DNA from: Candidatus Puniceispirillum sp.
GTDB taxonomy: Bacteria; Pseudomonadota; Alphaproteobacteria; Caedimonadales; UBA1908
Length of the DNA stretch: 64,000 nt
Assembly: GCA_013822015.1 (NCBI GenBank)
Contig: PNJU01000009.1
Coordinates: 62,001-126,000, forward strand
Reading direction: 5' to 3'
Shown: piece by piece, positions 8,618 to 18,345 of the stretch
Numbering within the stretch: position 1 is the stretch's first letter
Layout of the letters: every line of letters begins with the position of its first letter
Position numbers and translations under genes: made by a program
Notes under the pieces: generated by a model
Told to the model about the DNA's origin: nothing
The model's input: the letters and a program-made list of their open reading frames with translations, nothing else
The model's database searches: none

Positions 8618-10843
8618 TCAAAACGGCGTTGTGCCGCTGCTAGACCTTGGATTGAGCTCGTGTTTAATCTCGCCTAGGTTCTTAAATGTGACGAGAAGCA
8701 AAACCGTCAAGCCTGGCTTCACATCTCTGTCCTTATAGAAAGTTCGTTCAACCCGTGCCTGAACACCAAAGCACTCGTCTTGGTATTTCACACCTGCGCC
8801 GTGAGCAAGAGAGAATGAGGGGCTGCCAAGCTGTCTCGTGCTAGAGACGTCTACAGACCACTGAGGTGTGAGCTGCGAGGACAAACCAAGGGTCAGCTGC
8901 TTGCGACGCGCGTACCCGTCAACACCTTCCTCAAAGACCGGCAGCTTCATGTAATCGGCGTTCAACCGTAAGATTGGTTTACCCAGACTTGCCAGGAATT
9001 CATGCCTCTCAGGACGCAAGTGCACCCGGTTCATGAGAAGACGGGTCTCAAGAGTTAGCCAATCCTGATACGATCCAGACAAACGCCCCACATAGTGTGA
9101 CCACCTGTGATCAAGGCCTGTGTAGCGCAAAAAGTCACGGGGTTCACTCAGGCCCACGCTTTGCCCCATAAAGGCGTCGACCTGAGCATTGTCACCCAGG
9201 GCTGAGGTTTGCCCACCCAAACCGTAAACAATGCGTGATCCCGTATCTAGGCGATCAAGACCTGCAAAGCGTGACGAGGAAAAGAGATTGTAGGTGTTAA
9301 ACTCAGGGAAGCGACTATCTTCATTGGGCACCTTGTCGCCTTGCGCCGTATTGGGCGCCACAAACAGACCCACACGTGGCTCAAGCAGGGTATTAAACTT
9401 TGAGCCAAAGTCAACGAGCGGCAAGCGCCAATGGGCATATCCTTGGGGGAAGAAACGCCCAGTTGTGCCGGACGTCGTGCTTTGGCTGAGCATATTCGTG
9501 GTCAGGTGACGTGCATGATAAACGTCCCCACGCACGCGCGCGCCAAAAGTATAAACCTCCCCAAAAGAGGAGTAGTAAGGCATATACACCCCACCTGTGG
9601 CGCTCATGCGCCCCATATCCGTGCCTTCGCGGCGTGTCAGTCCCAAGGCGCTAGCGTCTAAGGTCCACACCTCTCCCCATTTGCCGGGGCGCGTAAGCGC
9701 TGAATATTCAACCATGGGCAAAAGAAGAGGCGTTGTGGCGTTGCGGTCACCGTCACGAAGACCCTGGAAGGTGTACCCCTCAATGCTAAAGTAATCGAGG
9801 CGATTGAAATATTCTGCGTAGATTCTCGACACAAGGTTCGTGCTTTTCTCAAAACCAAAGTAAGGCAGGCGTCTCAAGTAAGTCTGGTCGGACGCGCGTT
9901 CAATCTGTGCGCCCACACGCCAGTAGGGATTGAGATGAAACTGCATGCTTCCCACAATGTGCCCTCGAAAGGATTTCTCAAGGGCTTTATCGGAACTTGC
10001 CTCAGCAGACTTTTTTTTATCCGCACCAAAAAGACCACTTCCCGCCAGCCGCAAAAAGCCTTTTGCAAAGCGCTCACGATAAGACAGACCCAGGGCTGGA
10101 CGTGTGTCCGCGTACATGGGCGTGATTGTCATATCCCTATGGTCGTCAATGGCCCAGAAATAGGGAAGGGCAAAAAAACTACCCGAGGAACCAGACGAAC
10201 TTGCAAAGGTTGGCGCGAGAAGTCCGCTTCGTCTGCCCGCGTGGGGTGCTGGATGGCGAAAATACGGCAAATACATGACCGGCACGTCCCACATGCGCAT
10301 GACGGCGTCCGTATAAATCACATCTTGAGACTCATCATCCAGGAGAGTGCGCTTTGCTTCAATTTGCCACAAAGGGGCTTTATCAGGCTTCGTGCGGCAC
10401 ACTTCACAGGGCGAGTAAACAGCCATATCAAAGGCAGAGCGCACCCCGCCCTCTCTTTTGGCATCCTTGGCCGCAAGTTTGGCACCGTCGCGCATGATCA
10501 TACGAATGTGGCGGCTCACACCTTCCTTGAAGTCCGATGTCACCTCCAAGTAGTTTGCAAAAATAACGTCGCCGTCCTTACTTTTAAAACGCACATTGCC
10601 GGTGGCCGTCACAGTGCCCGCAGCTTCATTGTACGTCACAAGATCCGCCAGAAGCACCTCATCCCCGTGGATAATCTCAACATTGCCCCGTGCGGTAATA
10701 AGATCAAAGCGCTCCTCGCGCGAGACTTGGTCAGCGCGCAAAACCGTTGTCTCTTCTGCCTTATAAAGGGACGCCATATCCGCCTGAAGAAGCGTCGCGC
10801 CCACAAGAAAAGTCCCCACCAGAAGCCGTTTTGTCACGCCCAT
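8618..10843 (-). CDS. lptD: LPS-assembly outer-membrane protein LptD
   Basis: A 741-residue outer-membrane translocon that inserts lipopolysaccharide into the outer leaflet. It has a signal peptide (about residues 1-21), then an OstA/LptA-like jelly-roll region (RADQVSREERFDLITARGNVEI), then a long beta-barrel region. The SPCEVCRTKPDKAPLWQIEA segment, with a CxxC pair, is typical of alphaproteobacterial LptD at the junction. It starts 3 bases after the lptG stop, so lptF, lptG and lptD form one operon: the two inner-membrane permease subunits and the outer-membrane exit. Confidence 0.95.
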   Translation of the reverse strand: MGVTKRLLVGTFLVGATLLQADMASLYKAEETTVLRADQVSREERFDLITARGNVEIIHGDEVLLADLVTYNEAAGTVTATGNVRFKSKDGDVIFANYLEVTSDFKEGVSRHIRMIMRDGAKLAAKDAKREGGVRSAFDMAVYSPCEVCRTKPDKAPLWQIEAKRTLLDDESQDVIYTDAVMRMWDVPVMYLPYFRHPAPHAGRRSGLLAPTFASSSGSSGSFFALPYFWAIDDHRDMTITPMYADTRPALGLSYRERFAKGFLRLAGSGLFGADKKKSAEASSDKALEKSFRGHIVGSMQFHLNPYWRVGAQIERASDQTYLRRLPYFGFEKSTNLVSRIYAEYFNRLDYFSIEGYTFQGLRDGDRNATTPLLLPMVEYSALTRPGKWGEVWTLDASALGLTRREGTDMGRMSATGGVYMPYYSSFGEVYTFGARVRGDVYHARHLTTNMLSQSTTSGTTGRFFPQGYAHWRLPLVDFGSKFNTLLEPRVGLFVAPNTAQGDKVPNEDSRFPEFNTYNLFSSSRFAGLDRLDTGSRIVYGLGGQTSALGDNAQVDAFMGQSVGLSEPRDFLRYTGLDHRWSHYVGRLSGSYQDWLTLETRLLMNRVHLRPERHEFLASLGKPILRLNADYMKLPVFEEGVDGYARRKQLTLGLSSQLTPQWSVDVSSTRQLGSPSFSLAHGAGVKYQDECFGVQARVERTFYKDRDVKPGLTVLLLVTFKNLGEIKHELNPRSSSGTTPF

Positions 10844-10846
10844 GTC

Positions 10847-11944
10847 TTATCCATCTTCCGAATATAAAAGTACTGATATCCCCGCCAATGCACTCATGGT
10901 CGCAGGTCCCCAAGCGGCCAACAAGACTGGCAGCTTACCCGACGCACCCAGTGTTTGGCACACATCGCTGGCAAAGTATAAGAGAAAAGAGACCACAAGA
11001 CCAGACGCTGCCAGCATAAGCGTCCCACCTTGACGCAAGGGCCGTAAAGAGCACGCGGCTGCCAAGAAAACCATCACACATAACCACAACAGTCGCGCCA
11101 GAAGCGTGTGCTGGTGAAGCTCATATTTAAGGGGAGAAAGCCCCGACTTGCTTAAAAGCTTTGAAAAGTGGGGAAGCTGCCAAAAGGAGAGGCTTCTGGG
11201 GTCAACGCCTGACTCTTGAAGAGATGCGTAGGTAAAGGTTGTGGGCAGCTTCAGGACGCGAAAAAACGTGGGTATTTCCTCCCCTTGTGTTTTCCAGACA
11301 TTGTAGAGCACAAGATGGCGAGGTTCAAAGGTCGCAGATGTGGCATCAAAGCGTGCCACAAAAGCGTCCTTGGCGTTCATATGGGTCACACTCACTGTGA
11401 CGAGAGAATGATCGGCAGGACTTAGACTTTTCACATGAATGACACTCTGGGTCTCCCCCACACGTTCTCTGGCCCAAAGTCCCGTGTCAGAAATAGCAAG
11501 GGCCCCTTGACGGCTGGACAGGTACGTGCTCTCTAAGCGCTCGTACTCCAGCATCATACGCGCGCCAAAAGGATTGACGAGTATAAGATCCAAGCACGCC
11601 ACCCCTGCCACAACCAAAAGAAGTGGGCGAAGGATCTGCCATATGGAAATACCGCACGCTTTCGTGACCTCAAGCTCATGTTTACGGTTCAAGGACCACA
11701 GGGTCACCATGGTGCTAAAAAGCACAACAAAGGGTAAGAGCTTCTCAAACAAGGACGGCAAGCGTAAGAGGCTAATACGCACAAGAAGCAAAAGCCCTAC
11801 ACTTGTGTTGGACGAGGCACGCCTTGCCATCTCTGACAGGTCAAACAGGTAAATCAGCGCCAACACCGTCACACAGGCAACCCCAAACCACCGCAAAAAA
11901 CGCGCGGCAAAATACCGCGACAGAAGCCAAGGAATGTGGATCAT
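10847..11944 (-). CDS. lptG: LPS export ABC permease LptG
   Basis: A 365-residue YjgP/YjgQ-family permease. Three membrane segments lie in the first ~110 residues, a periplasmic jelly-roll domain follows (about residues 130-265), and three more segments close the protein. The conserved RKHELEVTKACGISIWQI coupling-helix region, which contacts the LptB ATPase, is visible near residues 87-105. It overlaps lptF by four bases and is followed directly by lptD. LptG rather than LptF is assigned by order and by the RYFAARFLRWF N-terminus. Confidence 0.92.
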   Translation of the reverse strand: MIHIPWLLSRYFAARFLRWFGVACVTVLALIYLFDLSEMARRASSNTSVGLLLLVRISLLRLPSLFEKLLPFVVLFSTMVTLWSLNRKHELEVTKACGISIWQILRPLLLVVAGVACLDLILVNPFGARMMLEYERLESTYLSSRQGALAISDTGLWARERVGETQSVIHVKSLSPADHSLVTVSVTHMNAKDAFVARFDATSATFEPRHLVLYNVWKTQGEEIPTFFRVLKLPTTFTYASLQESGVDPRSLSFWQLPHFSKLLSKSGLSPLKYELHQHTLLARLLWLCVMVFLAAACSLRPLRQGGTLMLAASGLVVSFLLYFASDVCQTLGASGKLPVLLAAWGPATMSALAGISVLLYSEDG

Positions 11945-13044
11945 CGCATACCTCCAAAGAGCGCTGCGTCATTCTTGAGAAGGCGCCCCATCGCGCCGCA
12001 TAAAACAAGAAGCACAACGCCTTCCGCCACATAGGGCATGAAGGTGAATTTTTCACCAAGGTTAAGCGCGATGAACGTGGCAATTTCAAGAAGGGCACAG
12101 GCTGCCACCGCGTAAATAATGCGCCGTGAGCGCCCACGCCGGGAATAATCACCCGTTAAAAAGAACGCCATCACCAACCCCACAAAGGCAAAGCTCATGA
12201 GTGGCATCAAAAATCTTTGATGCACCTCAACCCAGAGCTTACCCGCAAGGCCTTTATCCCCCTCATCCCTCACAAGCTCAGACAAAAAGCGCTCGTAGGG
12301 CTTGCGCACACGAGGCTCCCCGGACGCAGCATGGGGCGATTCAATATCAAGGGCATACTTTTCGAAAACAAGCAGAGAGGGCGCTTTTTCAGGATCAGGG
12401 CGCTCGTACCGCGCCCCGTCATGGAGCACAATGCGCGCGCCTTGGGCGGTATCCATCACCACGCCTTCCTTCGCGACGAGGGTAAAGGCTGGCGTGTGCC
12501 GCGCGTCATAAATATAGATACCCTGCAATTTGCCAGAAATGTATCTCTTGCGCACATAAACACTGATGCCCTCAAAGGTCATGAACTCCCCTGGCTTTAC
12601 AAGGGCAGCCGTTACGTTTCCGCGCACCTGACTCTCCAGGTCCTTAAACTTTTGAAAGGAGGCCGGTAGGAAATAAAAATTAATGCTGTACAAAACAAGA
12701 ACCACAAGGCCGGCACTTATAAAGGCAGGCGTACTCAGACGCACATCACTCAACCCCACGGCCCGCAGGGCAATGAGCTCACTATCTGCGTAAAGACGCG
12801 CGTAGATAAACAACAGCCCAATCACAAGGGCAAAGGGCAGAACCACCGCCACAAGATCTGGAATCAGCAACACCATCATGGTCATAAAGGTTTGAAGCGT
12901 CACGCCGTGCTGCACCAAAACACCCACGAGGCGCAGGGATTGCGTCATCCACACAACACCCACCAAAACGCACGCAACAAAAAAAGTTGCGATCAGCACT
13001 TGCCTTGTCACATAGCGCGTGGTTAGCCCCATGGTCTCGTTCAC
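11941..13044 (-). CDS. lptF: LPS export ABC permease LptF
   Basis: A 367-residue permease, paralogous to LptG and with the same 3-helix/jelly-roll/3-helix layout. The coupling segment SELIALRAVGLSDVRLS is near residues 92-108. The start is uncertain: GTG at 13044 lies only 3 bases after AAGGA, while ATG at 13032 (MGLTTRYVTRQV) resembles the family N-terminus and has a longer spacing. It is first in the lptF-lptG-lptD run and divergent from surA. Confidence 0.92.
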   Translation of the reverse strand: MNETMGLTTRYVTRQVLIATFFVACVLVGVVWMTQSLRLVGVLVQHGVTLQTFMTMMVLLIPDLVAVVLPFALVIGLLFIYARLYADSELIALRAVGLSDVRLSTPAFISAGLVVLVLYSINFYFLPASFQKFKDLESQVRGNVTAALVKPGEFMTFEGISVYVRKRYISGKLQGIYIYDARHTPAFTLVAKEGVVMDTAQGARIVLHDGARYERPDPEKAPSLLVFEKYALDIESPHAASGEPRVRKPYERFLSELVRDEGDKGLAGKLWVEVHQRFLMPLMSFAFVGLVMAFFLTGDYSRRGRSRRIIYAVAACALLEIATFIALNLGEKFTFMPYVAEGVVLLVLCGAMGRLLKNDAALFGGMR

Positions 13045-13095
13045 ATCCTTCTTGTTCGGTGACTTTCTGAAAAAAGCCTTGCAATGAAAACCCTA

Positions 13096-13121
13096 TTCCA
13101 TGTATGGCAGTATACATGGAA
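13096..13121. promoter_or_regulatory. Perfect inverted repeat between lptF and surA
   Basis: TTCCATGTAT (13096-13105) and ATACATGGAA (13112-13121) are exact inverted complements separated by six bases. It is the only strong symmetry in the 127-base divergent gap. Position suggests an operator or shared promoter element for the two envelope operons, but a transcribed hairpin is equally possible. No run of T follows on either strand, which argues against a terminator. Confidence 0.45.
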
Positions 13122-13171
13122 GGTAATCTTCATAAACCACTTTTGAAACTTTTTCGAGGTTTTTAACCCAA

Positions 13172-14443
13172 ATGCAAAAAGAAATCTACAAACTCCTTTG
13201 TTTAAGCGCTTTGGTGACAAGTTTGGTCTCGTCACCCCTTCTGGCAAAACCCCACCAGACCTATGTTGCCACAAACCGTGTGGCTGCCATGGTGAACGAC
13301 CACGTCATCTCCACAACGGATCTTGATGCACGTGTGCGCATGGCTCTTTTGTCAGCTAATATGCCCAATACGCCTGAGGCACGCGCTGAGCTCACGCCCC
13401 AAGTACTCGACATGATGATCGAAGAATCCCTGCAGCGCCAAATGGCCCAAAAGCTCAAAATCACCGTAGAAGACGAGCGTGTTGATTTTGCCATTCAAGA
13501 CATAGAAACACGCAACAATATGACTCCGGGCGAGCTTTTGGGAACCCTTCAAAAAGCGGATGTGCCCGCACGCATCATGCGTGACCACCTGCGCGCTAGC
13601 ATTGCTTGGGTTGACTACATTCGCGCCCGTTATGGTGACGCGGTGCAAGTCAGTGAGCAGGAAATTGATCGACGCGTCGACGAACTCAAGACCGCGCGCA
13701 CACAGCCCCATATGCGTTTGTCTGAAATTCTTTTACCCAATGACGCCAGCGGCCGCGCCCTTGCCATCAAGCTCTCCCAACAGCTGCGCGCGGGCGCACC
13801 TTTCCCGGCTCTGGCGGCACAATTTTCCCACGCAGGAAGCGCCGCGCGCGGAGGTGATCGCGGCTGGGTCAGTGTAAACCGCCTGGATGAAAAGGTGCGT
13901 AGCGCCCTGGACCTCGTCCCCGCAGGCGACATCAGCAGCCCCATCGAGACACCAGAAGGCATTGCCATTTACCTCGTGCGTGACAAGCGCGCAGCTGGGG
14001 AAAGCCTCCAAAAGGATACATTTATCTCCTTCCAACAGGTCCTGTTCCCTGCCCCTAAAGGCGCCTCCCAAGAAACCCTTTACCATATCTTCATGCGCGC
14101 AAAGTCTACGTCAAGCAGCGCAAAAAGCTGCCCTGTGATGAAGAAGCTCCTACACAACCACCACCACGGCCATCTTCAAGAAATGGACAAGGTTTCCGTT
14201 GGCAACCTGCCCGGCCCTCTCAAGGCGTTTCTGGATAAGTTGTCCATTGGCAAGGCCAGTGATCCTGTGCTGACGGAAGCAGGTTTTATGGTCTTTATGG
14301 TCTGCGATCGTCAAACCATTGATCCAGCGGACCCCACCAAGGACGAAATTCGCGAGGGACTGCGCAGCCAGGAACTCAACAACATCGCCCAAAGGGAGCT
14401 GCGCAAGTTACGCGCGGCCGCCTTCATTGATGTACGTTTGTAA
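13172..14443 (+). CDS. surA: Periplasmic chaperone/peptidyl-prolyl isomerase SurA
   Basis: A 423-residue protein with a signal peptide ending near SSPLLA (residues 20-25). A SurA N-terminal domain follows (VAAMVNDHVISTTDLDARVRM), and then one well-formed parvulin domain at about residues 175-275 (RLSEILLP, ARGGDRGWVSVNRLDEKV). A second parvulin region (to about 395) is much degraded. SurA escorts outer-membrane proteins, including LptD, to the Bam complex. Its neighbours are lptFGD on the other strand and rsmA downstream. pdxA, which often sits between surA and rsmA, is absent. Confidence 0.92.
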   Translation: MQKEIYKLLCLSALVTSLVSSPLLAKPHQTYVATNRVAAMVNDHVISTTDLDARVRMALLSANMPNTPEARAELTPQVLDMMIEESLQRQMAQKLKITVEDERVDFAIQDIETRNNMTPGELLGTLQKADVPARIMRDHLRASIAWVDYIRARYGDAVQVSEQEIDRRVDELKTARTQPHMRLSEILLPNDASGRALAIKLSQQLRAGAPFPALAAQFSHAGSAARGGDRGWVSVNRLDEKVRSALDLVPAGDISSPIETPEGIAIYLVRDKRAAGESLQKDTFISFQQVLFPAPKGASQETLYHIFMRAKSTSSSAKSCPVMKKLLHNHHHGHLQEMDKVSVGNLPGPLKAFLDKLSIGKASDPVLTEAGFMVFMVCDRQTIDPADPTKDEIREGLRSQELNNIAQRELRKLRAAAFIDVRL

Positions 14444-15276
14444 TGAAACAAGACCCCATCAACGACCTTGAATCCCTCAGTGATGTGGTGCGCAGTTTTG
14501 AGCTGCGCACCACAAAGGTTTTGGGGCAGAACTTCCTTCTTGACCTTAACCTGACCCGCCGTATTGCGCGCTCCAGTGGCACGCTTGCGGGACGCACGGT
14601 CATTGAAATTGGCCCCGGACCTGGGGGCCTTACACGCGCGCTTCTCTTGGAAGGCGCCGCTAAAGTTATCGCCATTGAAAAAGATCCGCGCTGTGTTACC
14701 GCCCTTGCTCCACTGGTCGACGCGTCCCAGGGACGCCTAGAGGTCCGGGAAGAGGACGCTCTCTCACTTCAGCTTGAGTCGCTCGTGACGGGCCCTACCA
14801 AGATTGTGGCAAACCTGCCTTACAATATTGCAACTCCTCTGATTATGAACTGGCTGCCCCACTTGCATCTTTTGGAAAGCATGACCGTCATGGTGCAAAA
14901 AGAGGTGGCCGAGCGCTTTGAGGCCGAGCCCCGCACCAAAGCCTATGGCCGTGTGTCTGTGCTTGCCCAGTGGTACGCGGCGGTCCATACCCTTTTTGAT
15001 CTGGCGCCCCATGTGTTCTGGCCGCCTCCCAAGGTCACTTCAAGTGTTGTGTCCTTTGTGCCCCACAAGGCGCCCCCCTTTGACGCCAATCCAGAGGCGC
15101 TCGACACCCTCCTGCGCCATGCCTTTGCACACCGGCGCAAGGTCCTGCGCGCAAACTTGCGTCCCTTACATGAGGAAAGTGCCGCCTTACTCGCGTCCCT
15201 AGGGCTTTCCCAAAATGCGCGCGCTGAAGAACTCACCCTTGAAAACTTTTGCGCACTGTCTCGCCTACTTCGGTGA
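14443..15276 (+). CDS. rsmA: 16S rRNA adenine dimethyltransferase RsmA (KsgA)
   Basis: A 277-residue SAM-dependent enzyme that dimethylates the two adenines of the 3'-terminal 16S rRNA hairpin late in 30S assembly. Seen: the N-terminal QNFLLD, the SAM-binding loop EIGPGPGGLTRALL (about residues 47-60), the catalytic NLPYNIATPLI (about 122-132) and the C-terminal helical domain. The ATG overlaps the surA stop by one base (TAATG), so the two are coupled. Confidence 0.96.
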   Translation: MKQDPINDLESLSDVVRSFELRTTKVLGQNFLLDLNLTRRIARSSGTLAGRTVIEIGPGPGGLTRALLLEGAAKVIAIEKDPRCVTALAPLVDASQGRLEVREEDALSLQLESLVTGPTKIVANLPYNIATPLIMNWLPHLHLLESMTVMVQKEVAERFEAEPRTKAYGRVSVLAQWYAAVHTLFDLAPHVFWPPPKVTSSVVSFVPHKAPPFDANPEALDTLLRHAFAHRRKVLRANLRPLHEESAALLASLGLSQNARAEELTLENFCALSRLLR

Positions 15277-15377
15277 CAAAAGACCAGAATAGAAATGCTC
15301 TATTTCTTAGTGACGAGCTCTTGATTTGTTTTTCTGCGTGCTATTTGACAATAAATATACCAATCTGGGTAAATAAG

Positions 15378-16553
15378 ATGACTTTAAAGGCTCTTGGAAG
15401 CTTTGCCTTTTACACTTTTCTCATGGGGCAAGCGAGCGCAAGCAGTGATGCCTTCCCCCGCGCTGAAACATTGGGCGGCGTCCCATATACTGAACCAGGT
15501 AGGGTGATTACAACAGGGCGCCCCGTCATATTTGGCCATCACCCATCTTCACAAGAGCACCAACTCAATCCTCGTGACCTTCTTCCAGAAAAGTTCTTCC
15601 CAAGTGCTGTGTGGGCCACAGATGGCAACCAAAGGGTTATTTTGCGCAAAGCCCATGGCTATCTCTCACCTAAACCCGTACAAGACGCCGCTCCTTTGAC
15701 CCTTACAAACCTCAATGCGCGCTTTAAACAAAGTACGCAGCGCCCCCGTTATATGGGTAAAGAGCTGACCCTCCAAGAAAATACTTTGTATCTGGGCGAC
15801 ACGGCAATACAACAGTCACATCCTGCACTGGACACGCGGTTTGATTACTTTATTGACGAAAATCTCCAGGCCTTTGCTGGACCTGCAACAGGACACGATG
15901 CCCTCAAAGGCATGGAATACGGTGTGGCTGCGGGGGAGTTTTGGCTTGATGAAAATGGTAAGATTTGCTTTATGACAACCCGCACCGGTCATTACGGATG
16001 CTCGGACGCTCAAATGCAGCTCGCTATCCGTTTTTTCAAAGATCGTGGTTTTATGGCTGATGACGCACTTTGCGCGCCTTGTGAGGCAACGCCACTCGCT
16101 TCACCCAATGAGTGGCTGTCCTCTCGTTCAGATTTGTTGGCCGAAGACGACGCAGCACCCATCATACCGAGCGGCGGACACCCGCTTATCGGCGATGTCG
16201 CAAGGCTCAATACCCTTCCCATTCACTTTCCTGAAGTACAGCGTGGGGCAAGAAGCCTTGGGCGACGTCTCGTGGAGCTCAAAGAGCGCTTCATGCATGC
16301 GCGCACAACCCCCATTGATCGGAGCAACCTCGACAAGACCGACGCCAAGATCTTGAGCGTTTTAGAGCACAATGATCTAGAGATACGCATGCGATGCGGC
16401 ATGACAACCCCTGAGGATTTTGTACATTGTGTGCACCCATCTTTGGTTGGTGTGCCAAACCACAAAGAGTTTGCGCAACAAGAGTTAGAAAAGCTCAAAG
16501 CCAACAGACCCCACACTGAGCTCTACCAACGCATTTTTGGCGCCCTGTCATGA
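15378..16553 (+). CDS. Exported protein of unknown function
   Basis: A 391-residue protein. The frame opens at 15249 inside rsmA, but ATG 15378 begins a signal peptide (MTLKALGSFAFYTFLMGQASA), so I take that start. The mature part has two pieces. The first ends in a stretch around residues 180-230 with GVAAGEFWLDENGKICFM and RTGHYGCSD, including a cysteine-containing AGE...GHY pattern. The second (after about residue 260) is charged and helical with a CxxC (CAPC). The AGE/SGHY pattern recalls, from memory, a segment found in assorted secreted bacterial proteins; I cannot confirm this. No function is assigned. Confidence 0.65.
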   Translation: MTLKALGSFAFYTFLMGQASASSDAFPRAETLGGVPYTEPGRVITTGRPVIFGHHPSSQEHQLNPRDLLPEKFFPSAVWATDGNQRVILRKAHGYLSPKPVQDAAPLTLTNLNARFKQSTQRPRYMGKELTLQENTLYLGDTAIQQSHPALDTRFDYFIDENLQAFAGPATGHDALKGMEYGVAAGEFWLDENGKICFMTTRTGHYGCSDAQMQLAIRFFKDRGFMADDALCAPCEATPLASPNEWLSSRSDLLAEDDAAPIIPSGGHPLIGDVARLNTLPIHFPEVQRGARSLGRRLVELKERFMHARTTPIDRSNLDKTDAKILSVLEHNDLEIRMRCGMTTPEDFVHCVHPSLVGVPNHKEFAQQELEKLKANRPHTELYQRIFGALS

Positions 16554-16659
16554 ATATATCCTGATAAAAAACATGAAAGATGGGCCCCTAGGTCCCTTCT
16601 TTTTTCCCATAGGCCTTGGGGGCGCATTTTTAGCTGGCAAAATCTGTCTCTTTTGACAT

Positions 16660-17880
16660 ATGATCCAAAATTTACAAGCAACATTTGAGCCTTTAACCGT
16701 GTCTCCTTCACCACAAAATCTTCGCCGCGGTATTTTTCTGACCGCTGGCTTTGCCATGTTCTCCATGTTCTTTGGTTCAGGAAACCTGGTTTTTCCTCTG
16801 GTGACGGGTCAAATCACAAAGGATCAATCTTCCTTTGCCATGTGGGGGCTTATGTTGACCGGAACCCTTGTCCCGTTTCTGGGGCTTCTCACCATGATTT
16901 TTGTGGACGGCAACGCGAAGCGCTTTTTTACAAAACTCGGTAAGATTCCCGGATTTTTGCTTCCCTTTTTCCTTTTGGCTATTTTAGGCCCCTTTGGTGT
17001 ATGCGCGCGCTGCATCCTTGTGTCCTATGGCAGCTTAGAGCTTGTCTTTCCCCACCTCCCCTTTAGTGTCTTTACGGTCACCTTTTCGGCGATAGGTGCC
17101 CTTTTGACTCTCAACCGTAATAAGATCGTGGGGATTCTAGGCAAGTATCTGACGCCTTTCCTTCTGTTCGGTATTGTATCCATCCTCGTCGTGGGCTTAT
17201 GGCTTGCCCCCCCCATGGACGCCGCCCCTCACACGCCCCTGGAGGCTTTCCACGTGGGCCTTCACCAAGGTTACCAGCTCATGGACCTTTTGGCGGCCTT
17301 CTTTTTCTCCGTATCCATTGTGGCGTACTTGCGTGCCCACATGGGGCATGACGCTCCCGTGGAAAAGGTCGCAAAAGAGGCGATCAAGGCCAGTGCCGTC
17401 GGCATTACCCTTCTGGCCTTTGTTTACCTTGGATTTGTCACCCTGGGTGCATCTTTTTCCCAGCAGCTGCAAGGTGTGAGCCCTGAGCACATGCTTGTGC
17501 AAATCGCCCAGCATACTTTGGGGGACGCGGCTCTGCCCATCGTGGCCCTCACCATCACCATGGCGTGCCTGACGACCCTGATTGCCTTGGCTGGACTTTT
17601 TGCAGACTTTTGTGAGACGGAAATCTTTGCCAAGCGAGTGGCGCGCAGCCACCTAGTGATTGTGACTTACGCCCTATGCTGCCTCGTGTCCTTCCTAGGC
17701 TTTGAGAGTCTGGCCCGCGTCATGGGGTCCCTTCTCGAGTACCTCTACCCAGCCCTCATTGTCCTCTCCCTTGCCTCCATCTTGGATTACTACACAAAAA
17801 AGAACTGGGCGCCACGGGCTTTTTATTACGCGCTCATTCTGGTTGTGGTGCTCAAGCTGTTAAATGAGCATGTCTTTTAA
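16660..17880 (+). CDS. brnQ: Branched-chain amino acid:cation symporter BrnQ
   Basis: A 406-residue inner-membrane protein with about twelve hydrophobic segments. It carries the LIVCS-family N-terminal signature GFAMFSMFFGSGNLVFPL (about residues 27-44) and TLIALAGLFADFCETEIF in the C-terminal half. The family takes up leucine, isoleucine and valine with Na+ or H+. It is likely transcribed alone or ahead of the phosphotransferase pair, which begins 60 bases later. No clear ribosome site precedes the start, so the N-terminus is a little uncertain. Confidence 0.9.
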   Translation: MIQNLQATFEPLTVSPSPQNLRRGIFLTAGFAMFSMFFGSGNLVFPLVTGQITKDQSSFAMWGLMLTGTLVPFLGLLTMIFVDGNAKRFFTKLGKIPGFLLPFFLLAILGPFGVCARCILVSYGSLELVFPHLPFSVFTVTFSAIGALLTLNRNKIVGILGKYLTPFLLFGIVSILVVGLWLAPPMDAAPHTPLEAFHVGLHQGYQLMDLLAAFFFSVSIVAYLRAHMGHDAPVEKVAKEAIKASAVGITLLAFVYLGFVTLGASFSQQLQGVSPEHMLVQIAQHTLGDAALPIVALTITMACLTTLIALAGLFADFCETEIFAKRVARSHLVIVTYALCCLVSFLGFESLARVMGSLLEYLYPALIVLSLASILDYYTKKNWAPRAFYYALILVVVLKLLNEHVF

Positions 17881-17940
17881 GGCCCCTATTCAAAGGGAAT
17901 GCAAGACGCTAAGATAGCCAAAACAGCTGGAGCGCGCGTC

Positions 17941-18345
17941 ATGATTGGTCTTGTCATTGTCACCCATGGTCAACTCGCACAAGAGTTCCTACAGGTTCTT
18001 GAACACGTTGTGGGGCCGCAATCCGCAACGGCCTGTCTTTGCGTAAATCCAGAAGATGACATGGAAGAACGGCGCCTAACCCTGGAGACCCTTATTAAGG
18101 ACGTGAACAGGGGAAGCGGTGTCCTACTTTTTACGGATATGTTTGGGGGAACACCTTCTAATCTTGCCATCTCCCTTTTAGGACGCCACGAGGCTCTTGA
18201 GGTCATTGCGGGGGTAAACGTGCCCATGCTTGTGAAGTTCGCCAAGGTGCGGGCGAGCCTGGCGCTGGCCCAAGCCGCTGAAGAGGCCCAAGAAGCTGGC
18301 AAGAAGTACATCAATGTTGCCTCTAGCCTCTTAGGAGCAGCGTGA
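17941..18345 (+). CDS. PTS EIIA component, mannose family (ManX/PtsM-like)
   Basis: A 134-residue cytoplasmic phosphocarrier. The frame opens at 17899, but ATG 17941 has GGAG upstream and gives the usual N-terminus MIGLVIVTHGQLA with the phosphorylated histidine at residue 9. TDMFGGTPSNLAI (about residues 66-78) is the family's second signature. No EIIB, EIIC or EIID gene follows. Alphaproteobacteria often keep this EIIA with HPr as a regulatory phosphorelay and not for sugar transport; HPr kinase, which often precedes the pair, is not here. It overlaps ptsH by four bases. Confidence 0.9.
   Translation: MIGLVIVTHGQLAQEFLQVLEHVVGPQSATACLCVNPEDDMEERRLTLETLIKDVNRGSGVLLFTDMFGGTPSNLAISLLGRHEALEVIAGVNVPMLVKFAKVRASLALAQAAEEAQEAGKKYINVASSLLGAA

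Noticed and set aside
15345-15375. TTGACA and TAAATA as a promoter for the gene at 15378
   Set aside because: The 19-base spacing is long and the start of transcription would fall on the start codon.
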